This document shows positions 28,801-40,800 of a DNA stretch of 64,000 nt, piece by piece (within the stretch, counting starts at the first letter, position 1; each line of letters starts with the position of its first letter). The notes under the pieces are model-generated. The model had not been told where the DNA came from and did no database searches. It worked only from the letters and a program-made list of their open reading frames with translations. Origin of the DNA: Isotricha intestinalis. Lineage: Eukaryota > Ciliophora > Litostomatea > Vestibuliferida > Isotrichidae. The translations under genes and the position numbers were made by a program. The stretch covers positions 1 to 64,000 of the forward strand of contig JAJJLU010003498.1 in assembly GCA_023807065.1 (NCBI GenBank). The letters are read 5' to 3'.

Positions 28801-31800
28801 TTGCGTTCATTTGATATAAAACAAAGAAATATTTAGATACTTTTCTTGCTAAAGAACGATACTCTTCTCTTGATGCATTTATTTTTTCAATTTCTTGAGA
28901 AGTATTTGTAATTAATTCTTGATTTTGAGCACTTTTCTGTGTTGAATTTTCAAGATCTTTTATAAGTAAATCATCATCTAAATAATTATCTCCTGCATTA
29001 TTTAATTTCATTAAAGTATTTTCTTCATATTTATCTAAATCTCTTTGTGTATCAAACATAATTTTAATATTCTTCCTAATTTGACTTTCAGTTTCTTCTC
29101 TTTCAATTCTAACAACAGCAGATAAAATTTGTTCTTCAAGACCTTTATCATTGACTAAAAAGTTAATAATATTAGTAGCAGTTGAAACTTCAGGATAAAA
29201 TTTAGGATTAGGAACTTTAGTTCTTAAATATAAATTAACTTTATTTTTATCAACACTTTTTAAAAATTCTTCTAAATCAGGAGGGAAATAATCACCAACA
29301 TTATTAATAATAATAGTTTTTCCTTTACTAATATTTTCTCTAATATGAACTAAATATGCATGCATTTGTGGAGTTACTTCAAAATATTTTCTTTCTTTAT
29401 GAAGAAGAGGAGTTGATTGTTTTTTATTTGGAGCATGATGTTTATCTTTTTCATCTTCTTTCTTCTCATCTCCTTCATCAGATAACATTCTCTTAATCCA
29501 ATCAATAGCTTGATCTTGAGGGTCAATAATTAAAGAAGGAGCCAATGAATATTTCATAATAATTGCATTTTCTACGAAAGTAACATCATCTGGTAAACCA
29601 CAAATTTTCCAATTTTGAATTTCATTTGCATTAGAAATGAAATTTAAGAAATCAAATTTAGGATTAAATTCTATTCCTTTTTTAGTTAATAAATCATTCC
29701 ATTCATCTCTTAAAACTTTTCTATATTTTGCAGGGAAAACTCCAAAGTAAGTTAAATAACCTGAAGCAAGAATAATATCACCAACAATATTTTTAAGTAA
29801 TTCTTGATTTTTTTTAAGTGACTCACCCCATCTTTCTTCTTCCTTTGCAAATGCACTTGCTAATGAAGAAGCTCTTATTAATTTAGCTTTAATCATTTCT
29901 GAATCATGTTTTATTTTTGCTAAATTTTCCTTTCCTTCATTCAACATTCTTTGTAAATCTGCTATTTCCTTTTTAATTGCTTCTAATTGCTTTTCAAGTT
30001 CAGCTAATTTTTCTAAAGATTCTTTAACTTTCTTATTAGCTTCTTCGAAATTTTTTCTCTTAACATCTGCCACCCATTTTGCTTTGAAATATTTTTCTAC
30101 ATTTTGAATATACATTGCTAAATCAGGCATTAATTCAGATTGATTTTTTAATACTGCTAAATCGAAATTACGAGAATATTTTTGTATGGTAGGGAAATTT
30201 CCTTTTTCAGTAACAGGTAAATTTTCTACTTCTTGAATTTGATTGAAATCTAATGTTTGTAAATATGATTTGACAGCATCCCATGTTTGAGGCTTGTTAA
30301 ATATTGCCATTAATGCATAAAATACTTCTTTTGTTTCTTTTGGTCTTTCACCTGCTGCTTTAAATTCTGATAATTTTTTACGTGTAATTCTTTCTTGTGT
30401 TAATTTCTTAGCTTCTCTCATTGGTATTAATGCAGCTTCCATTTCTTTTTCACTTTCTCTTTGATTTCTTTCGAAAAATTCCTTATTTTTTGCATTTTTC
30501 TCTCTTTGGAATTTTACATCATTTTCACTGTCCATTGCTTTTTTTTGTTTTTCTTGTATTTCTTCTAATAATTTCTCATTTTCTTTATTTTTTATCGCTT
30601 CTTCTTTTCCTCTTTCTTCTAATTCATCTTTCATCTTTTCTATCATTAATTTACCTACTTGAATCTTCTGAATACCACTTCTGTATTTGTCAATATTTAA
30701 ATTTATTAATTTTACTTTTTCTTTTAAAAATTTGTTAAAGGTTTTTATTAAAGTAATGAAGTTTTGAGATGTAAAATATGTTTCTCTTTTCATTTCTCTT
30801 TTCATCATTTCTATTACATTATTTGATACTCCTAAATGCATTTGTGCAAAGACATCACTTATTGATAATAACATTGAAATTCTTTTTTCTTTTTCTTCTT
30901 CATCAACATTTAATTCTTTATTACCTTCTTCACCTTCTTCTCCTTCTTTTTCTTCTTCTTTAACTTCTTCTTTCTTTTCTTCTTCTTTTTCTTCTTCTTC
31001 TTCACCTTTTTTAACTTTTTTCTTCGGATCATCATCATCATCAGTTTGAATAATAATATTTTCAATTTCAATAAATTTATTAGCAACTTCTTTCAAAGCA
31101 GTTTCAGGCCAATCAGTGAAACATAAACTTGTAGTATGGTCAACAATAGAAGGATATGTTCTAACATATTCTCTTAATTTTTCACCTAAAGGTGAAAAAG
31201 TCATAAATATTCTTAAATTATCTTGTAAATTTCTTTTGAACATATTTGCAAAAGCATCAAGAGTCATACTTTGAAGTTCTTCATTACCAGAATTATTTTT
31301 CATATCTTCCCAATCTTGAGGAGTATATAAATTAGGAATCATACCAAGAGTTAATAAATAATGAATATGTTCCATAATTAAATTACAAAACATATCTCTT
31401 TCTTTAACAACTAAATTAACAGGTCTATTAAATCCACCAGCTTCTTTAATTATTTTTTTAATGTGATCTGTCCAAACTCCTTCATTCGCATCACGAGCTC
31501 CACTAAATATTGATGTTTTAAAACCACATAAATCACTTGCAATTCTCACATATGATGTTCTACCTGATGATCCTAATCCTATTAAAACACCATGTCCACC
31601 AACATTTTTAAATATTATTCTACGAAGATAGAAAACATTATAAATTGCTTCTTCGAAAAATACCATATCTTGATATTTATGCATTGCTTCAATTTTAGCT
31701 AAGATTATTTTCCTTAATTCATCAAATTCTCCTAATTCTTCAAATGGTTGATGCTTCTTTTCGACTACTCCAAATTCATTTGGTTCTACAAATGGATCAA

Positions 31801-34800
31801 TGAAAATACAATCACGTTGGTCTTTCATTAATGTATCATTATATGACATATTTAAATAAGTTTCTATTTGTCTTGATAAGAAATCTTTAAAGTGAGATTT
31901 ATCTTCTTGATTAAGGAATCTATCACTGAAAGTTCTGAATGATTCATGAGTGAAGATTTTAACGAAATATTCTTTAGTAAAGTATGATTGACCTGTTTTA
32001 GAACTTTCTTTTACTTTACTTACAGCTTCAAAAACTTTTGTAATATCATGCATATTGAAAACATAATGACATTTACTTGGAGTTGGTTGATAATCTTGGA
32101 AATTAATTACTGTATTATATAAACCAATAGCAGCTAATGCAAGACCATCATTTAATTTTTTAACATCTTCACTTTGAGAATTAGATAAATAAAATGCTAA
32201 AATAGTACTAAATATTTTCTTTTTAACTTGATCATCTGGTGTTTGATTACATATAGGAACAAATTTAGATAAGAATCTTTGACTTATATTTGATTGTTCT
32301 CCTTGATTTCTAATACAAGTACTTGTTATTAATAGCATTGATTTAATATTAGTATAATTATTAGTGTCTGTACTATACCATCCTTCTAATTCCATAAATT
32401 GACGTAACATTTCAACTATTGTTTTTCCACCAAATTGATCTTCTTTTGGTAAATTCAAATCATCAACATAACAAATTGATTTTTTATTTGAAGGAGGATA
32501 TAATTTATTATTTCTTCTTTCGAAATTCATTTCTACTAATTTTTGAAGAGTTCTAGAAGTAATACCATAAGATAAATTAACTGTGAAAGGTTGATATTTA
32601 GTTAATTCTAAAGTATTATAAATCATTTGTATTATTTGACTTTTACCTGTTGCAACTCCTCCTAAAATAAATGGATTTTGATTATATTTTAATAAATTCT
32701 GAATGATAATTTTATTTCTAGTTATATCAATTGTAGGAACAAATATTTCATGATAAGCAGAATTTGCATTTGGAGTCCATGATTGAATCATTTTTTCATC
32801 CCAAGTTCCCCAATCATCTTTATCAGGATTTACAAAGAAATCAAATATCATTGTATTAGCTTGGAAATTAGCACTATATTTTCTAATTAAACTATCTATT
32901 TTTACTCTTCCTTGATGATCTAATGGTCCTCCAAGAGCCCACATTAATGCAAAAACAAACATTCTTTCTGCTAATTCCCAATATTTTGAATTTTCTAATG
33001 CAGCTACATCTGTATCTTCTTCTTTTTCTTCTTGTTTATCTTCTCCTTCTTTGTTTATTTCTCCTGTCACATTTGCTTCTGGTTGATTTTGTTTTTTCTG
33101 TTCTTGATTAGATGTATTGTATGGATTAATAGATTCTAAATCATCAATGAAAGCATCAAAGAGTTTAATTAAATTAATAATTATTTGAATATCACTCATT
33201 TTAATACCATAATTTAAATTCATAGTTGGTAATTCTTCCATAATACCATAAACATATTTATCAAACCATTTAGCAATATATTCATACCAATCTTTATTAC
33301 TTTTATGTTCATCTAACCATTTTCTAGCAACAGGGAACCAACTTAATTTTTCAGGTTCAAAGTAAATTAATCCAACTCTGGAAATAGTAGCAGGAGTAGC
33401 TTGAGTTAAATGTTCAGCTTCGAAGACAATTTTAATATCAGGTTTTAAATTAATACGAAAACCGGAAGGTAAAGAAAGCATTCTAGTGTCATCTAATAAA
33501 GTATTAAGAGATTCAATCCATAAAGTATCTACAGGAGCATCTAAAACTAACCATTTAATTATTCTTGTTGATCCATCATCATATCTTGTATTTGAAATAT
33601 CTTTTAAATGATATGGTAATAATCCATCAAGATATTGACCGTCACTTCCTATTCTTCCATATAATTCATCTAATTCTATTGATTTTGGGAAAATTGTTCT
33701 TATTTCAATTTCACTGAAATCACTTGAAACATCTTTTTTCTGAATTTTCATTTTATTTAAACTTTGAAGTAATTTCAAAGTTGTTGTTTTTCCTGATAAT
33801 GAAGCACCAACTAACATTAAACCATGTTTTAAAAGCATATTATTATGTAATTGAACTGTTTGATTAACTAAAAATGGACTTCCAGTTAATTTCTTCATTT
33901 CAATAATATTTCTGATTTCAGCTCTTAAAGTTTCTTCTCTTTGATTAGCAGCATTTTCAGTTTGTTCGTTGATATTAACATCACCTTGTAAACCATCATT
34001 AAAAACAGAAGAAAGTGCATTATCAAAAATTTCTTCATCTCCACCAACTAATTTAGGTTTTAATAATTCACAAATTGCCATTCTTAAAATGAAAGATTCA
34101 TCATGTCCAGGTAATCCTTTAAGTGAAGAAGTATGTTTTAAAATAGACATAATTGCTCTGAGTGAGAAATCATAATGAGGTTGATGACTTAATTGTTGTT
34201 CTAAAACATCAATAGATACAATTAATAACTTTGCTAAATTATTTGCAACTTGAGCGGGACAACCATCAGCTAAAAATCTTATTTCACAAATTCTTTGTCT
34301 ATCTGCAGCTTTCAAAGCAACAGGTCTAAATAATATTTTTAAGTTTTCAGGTAATTCAGTTCTGAAAATATATTGTGGATTCATAGTAATGAAAATAGCA
34401 AGTGAATGATTAATTCTAACACCAGCATTTCCTTTAAATGGAATAGCTACAGCTTTAGAACGTAAAGCATCGAAAATTTGAATTAATTGGATTCTAATAA
34501 CAGAAAGAACTTCAATTTCAATTCTATTAAATTCATCAAAACAAACCCAAGCACCAGTATTGATAATTCCTAAAAATAATGTTGCCATAGTATTATATGA
34601 ATTTTTATTTGAACAGTTAAATACAATAACATATTTTGCCATTGTTCTACTTAAATCTTTTATTGTTTCTGTTTTACCTGTTCCTGCTGGCCCTTGTAAT
34701 GATCCTCCTCTAAAATAGAATATTGCTGTCATCATATTTAAGAAACATCTCTCTGTTACTGGAGTTATTACTAATCTTTCTTTATTTCCTATGTATTCAT

Positions 34801-37800
34801 ATCCATAATTTGCTTTGTTTGATAATTGCTCTATTTGAATTATAAATTTATCTTCTCCTATATTTCTATTTCTATTTCTTTGGAACATATTTTGAGGCAT
34901 TATATCTTTTTTATTTATAAAGTTTACTTTAAGTAATTTTTGCCATTCATAATTATCTGTCCCTCTTACGTTTTCATTTTTTAAATTTGTTGTTAATTCA
35001 TATAAGTATTTCATTAAGAGAATATAATTATATAATATAACCATGTATTTTTGCCTCTTTTTTAATATATTTTTCTTCTTATCTAAATATCCTGCTGCTT
35101 TTGCTACTGCTGTTCCTAAAAGATTTAATTGTTGATCCCAATCAATATTTTTTTTCTCATTTTTAGAAGCTTCTATTAATTCTCTTTCTATTCTAACTCT
35201 CCATGAATAATTTGTCATTGTTAATAAACATTGCCCATTAAGTTTTAATTTCTTTTTAAGAACATTTGCAATATCTGAATTACTTTCTAATTCTAATTCA
35301 ACAGTTTTTGGATTTGTAATAAATTGTTTATATGCATTCGACAAGATTCCTTCTAATGTATTAATCATTGCTTTTTCTAAATCATTCATCCATGTTTCAA
35401 CCATAGAAATAACATTAACTGTTGTAGCCAAAGTTATTTTTTCTCCATGAAGCATATTATCATAAATATTATTTATTGTAGGTATATCATCTTTTTTCTT
35501 TGGGGGAATAATTTTAATTCTTTCAATTCCAGTAAATAATTTAGTTAAATGTGGATTAATAACTTTCATATCACTTGAATTACCCATTAATTCAAATAAA
35601 TCATCATTAGATAAGAAATAAAATCTTTTGAAAGTTTGTCTTTTTGTGTCTAATAAAGAATTCATTGATCTTTCTACATCAGAGAATTTATATAATAAAT
35701 CATTTAATTCTTTTTCTAATCCTTCTTGTAAGAAACATTCTTTAACTAATTTCTTTATTTTAAAAACAGAACAAATTTCAATAAATTTATCATTATTAGT
35801 TTTATAAATAGCAATATCGTTTCCAGCTTGTTGATAAATATCATCTAAATCTTTAGAGAAGATGTTTTTTAAATAATTTCTCTTATCTTGAACTTGTTTA
35901 AGTAATTGATATAAATCACTAAATTTATTTAAATCAGTTTCTAAATTATCTATTTTTTCTTTGAAATCTTCATAATAAGGAGTAGATTTATATTCAGCAA
36001 TTTTAGCTAAATGACTTTCCAAAGCATCTACCCAAGCTTTATTTTCAGGTAACAATCTAAAATCACCATCTTTATCTTTTTCCTTATCTCTAAATTCAAA
36101 TTTAAGTTCTTTAATTTTCCACTCATCTTTAATAGCTTCTAATCCTCTATCTAATTTTTGTTGTTGTCTTGCATATTCTACGATTGCTTCAATTTGTTCT
36201 CTATACATTTCTAATTTTAATTCTATTATTCTTTCAAAATTAAAATCTGTTGCTTTTGGTTCTAAATTATTTAATCCTAATAATAATTGAATTTTTTCCC
36301 AATGAGATACTGAATTTTCACTCATTGCATCATCTCTTAATAATACCAAAACTTGAATTAATGCATTATATAAATCTAATTGTTCTTTCATTGTTATATA
36401 TATTGGCTTCTTTGATAATTCTTTACATTCTGTTCTTAATGAATTTTCTATCATTGCTCTATCTTTTTCCATTTGAGGTAAGTTAAAATCATAAAATTGG
36501 GTTTCTCTCCATTGTTTGACTATTTCATTCATTTTACTTTTTATTCCCCATATTTTATTCAATTCTTTTATTTGGTCTTTCACATCTAATAATGTTTTAT
36601 TTGCTGTTGGTGTTTTATGGAAAATATCATAGAATAAATTAATTCCTTTATTTACACTTTTTTCTTCCTTTTCTAATAATTCTACTCTATCACTGAATTT
36701 TTTTAATATTTTTTGAGCTTCATATGTTTTCTCTATTTCTTCTTGTAATTTACATTCTAATTTATCTGGAATTACACCTAAGAAATTTCTTTGCATTTCA
36801 TCAATATCATCTAAGAATTTTTTTTCTTGCTCAGCTACTTGACTACTTAATTTATTTCTAGCATCATTTAATATTTTTTTAGCATCTTCTAATAATTGAG
36901 TGTATTTATCTTTTCTCTTTTCTAAATTTTCAACTTCTTTAAATAAATCATCATTAGGTTTATTAACTTGATTAGTTCCAATAACTCTATTAACAACATC
37001 ATTAGCTCCTGTTATTTTTTTAAATCTATCTTCTTTTTCTTGTTCAGCTTGAGCTAATTCATCCCAAAGCATTTTCCATTCATCTTGAGTTTCAGGTTCT
37101 CTTCTAAATTTAATTTCATGTTCATTAAATTCTTGATTAACTTTATTAATTAATTCTTCCTTTGTTTTTTCAGTAATATATTTTAAATCATAAGCAATGA
37201 TTTCTTCGCATAATTCAATCAATTTATTTTTAACTTTTGTAGAATCAAATTGAATAAATAATTTAGTTACAATTGTTGGAGGAATTTCAGATGAATCTGC
37301 ATTTGATAAATCATCTGTTTTTAATCTATTTAATGCCATAATATAATCATTTAAAGCACTAATTAATAATTCACTATTACCATCTTGTAAAAATCCTTTA
37401 AAATCACCATTAATTTTTCTTTTATTTTCTTCTTCTTGTAAAATTTGTTGAAAAGGTCTTAATTTAGCATTAGTTTGCCAAGGAGTTAAAATAGATTTAA
37501 ATAATTTATCTAATTGATTCGATTTTAAATCATTATTGAAAGTTTTTCTTGCTTCTTCAGCTTTTGGAAAACGAGCTTTTTCTTTTTCTTCTTTAGTTGC
37601 ATTTGCTAAGAAATTAGGAAGAACTTTTCCAGCTTTTTTAGCATCTTTTTTACCTTTTTTACCTTTTCCACCTTCTTTAACTTCTGGTACTTCAGCAACA
37701 GCATTCATTGAATTTACAGCAATTTTTGTTTCTTTTCTATCATCTTTTCTTATTCCTAAAAATCCACCTCCTTGTAATTTTTTTTCGAAATTTGGATTTG

Positions 37801-40800
37801 AATTTGTAAATAAAGTATAAATATCTGGACCGTTTTCAGCACAAGTTTTCATTCTTGCAACTGTATTATTTATTATTTCTCTTAATTCACTTTCATTTGG
37901 TTCAAAAATATAATTTTCTTTTCTAAATTTACCATTTAATAACATTATATCAATTCTGAAAAATGCTGATAAATAAGAATTATTTCCTTCTCCTAACATT
38001 GCTCTATGCATTGTTATTATTGAGTTTGTTAATGCTCTTTCTAAAGAATCATTAAAACCTTTTTTTGATATTTCTTCAATATATTGTTTAAATCCTTTGA
38101 ATACTTCTGTATCATCTACATTTTCTATAAAACGATAATTTACCATTAATAAATTTATTATTTCATCTGCTTTATTTTTTATAAAGTTACTTGTTTCTTC
38201 ACATACTCTTTCTTGTTCTGCAATAAATGCATCTTTGTTATATATATCACTATTTTTTTCTATATGGAAAAATAATTTTTTACCTATTTGTTCACATATA
38301 TCATTTATTTTTAAAGCATTTTCTTTAAATTCATTTATTTTCTTTGATATTTCTTGTACTTTTTCTTTCATTTTTTTTATAGGTTGATCAAATCCACCAC
38401 TTTCATCCCAAAATTTATTTTGTAATCTTGAAATTCTACTAGAAATTAATTCGTTGAATTCTTCTTGGAAAATAATTTTTTCAGTTTCTTTTTTGACACT
38501 AACAACTAATTGATTATATTCTCTACAAGCATTAATAACATTTTCTCTGATTCCTCTTTTTTGATTTTCTAACTCATTAATTCTTTTAACTATATCTGGA
38601 CTAATTGCAAAATCTTCAAATCTTGAATAACAATTTACAATTGCAGTATATCTTAATAATTCTGTTGGATAATTACATTGATATAAATTAAAGAAATATT
38701 TTTGATTTTCACCAAATTGACCTTGAGGTTCTAATTTACATATTAAAGGATGTCTTAATTTTTCCATTAAAGTATTTTCATTCATTTTAGAAATTAATTC
38801 AACTTCTTCTTTAACATTAGGATTATCACCTTGTAAATATTGTTTAATAGAAGCATCAAGTTGTTTAATTTGAAGTCTTAAATCTTCCATTTTTTTGTTT
38901 CTCATATAAGGTAATTCATCCTTTGTATTTTTTCCTAATAAAATTTGATTCATTTTATTAATTAATTTAGCATAATCATCCATTCTTAATTGTAAATATT
39001 TTGCCCAAAGAGTGTTTCCACCTTCTGTTGTTTGTTTTCCTAATCGAGTAAAGCTTTTAGCATCATTTTTAGCTCTCATTTGTTCAATTTCATTTGTATA
39101 TAAATATATTACTTCAAGAGCAATATCATTTTTAATGTAATTTTTAATTTTTGGTAATTTTGCTAATGAATAAAAATTTTCAACATAATTAACTGCTTCT
39201 TCTAAAGTGTTTACTCTTTTAAATGCACTTGATATTGTATTTTTATACATATCTTCTAAATCTTCTATATTTTTTGAGAAAATTCTAAATTCTTCTTGCC
39301 ATTTATTTACTTTTGTATTTAGAACATTACTTCCATCATGAAATAATAATAACATTTTATCATCAAATTTATCCTCTATATCTTTTAATTGTTTTGATAT
39401 TTCTATTCTTTTTGTTCCTCCCCAAATTGGTTTATTTGATTGGTTTTTATTTTTACCAAATTGAAGTTGACATAAACAAATTTCTTCTAAATTTAAACAT
39501 CTCTTTTCAAATGTTTCTAATTCATAAAAAATACTTTGATAATCTTTCTGTTCAAAATTCCATTTTTCTTTTAATCCATCTTCATTTGATGATAAAATTC
39601 TATCTTTGGAATTTTTATATATTTTCTTCCATTCAAGAACACATTCTTTAATATCAATAATATTTTTATGTAATTTATCAGAATATTCAGTTACAATATT
39701 TTTATCATTTTCTTCAATTTTTTGAGTGAATTTATGAATTAATTGGAAAGATACTTTTTTTAATAAATTAGCAACATCTTCAGGAGTTTTATAAGTTTCA
39801 CAATATTGAGTAATAACTCTAATTTTATCCATAATTAAATTTAATAAAGGTGAAATTTGACTTATTTCACTTTCAGGATTTTTAATTTTATCACAAGGAT
39901 CTTTTAATATTTTCAAATAATTATGAGTTTCAGAAGCGATTTTCCTTTGTTCTAATATTCTACTTTGTAAATCAACAAAACCTTTTAAATTTTCACTTGA
40001 AGCTCTTGCTTTTTCTAAAATATGAACAATATCTTGTAAATCTCTATTTTCTAATTGTTCACTAATATAAGCTAAATTTTCTTTTCTACTTTCTAAATAA
40101 TCTATTTCTTGATTAACATCAAAATCTTCTCTATTAGAAGCATTATCTTGATTACTTAAAAAATCTCTTATTTGATTTGTCCATTCTATCATTATTGTTT
40201 CTAATCTTGTTACTAATTCTTTATCTTTTGAAGCTTCTGCTGGATTTGAAACATTTTCTCTTGGAATATACAATACTACTTTATTTTGATCATGATAATA
40301 TGATTGGGATAAAACAATAAGAAATTTATGCATATTTGATATTAAATCATTCTTTATTCCTTCAGGCCATTGTAAATTATATATTTTCTCACTCAAAGAA
40401 TCATTCATTTTATCAAGTAAATATTTATCAATATTACCAACAACATAATCAAAAATAACAGTATTATCAACATTTTCTCTAGTAATTTGTCTATCTGGGT
40501 CTTTCTTAATAAAAAAGCAGAAATTATATTCATTATCACTTGGAGAATATAACTCATTTAAATTTTCTTTTAAAATAATATTATCATTGGAATCTTTCTT
40601 TAAATAAAGATGAGTTTTTTCAGGATAATCAATAAAATCAAAGAAAACTTTAATAATATCATCAGTTAATCTTGGGTCTTCTTTACTATAAACAAATTGA
40701 CAATCAATTAAAAATTGAACTAAAGTTAATATTCTTTTATCTTCTTCTTCCTCTTCTGCTTTCTTAGCAGCTTCCTCTTCCAATCGTCTCTGTTCCTCAG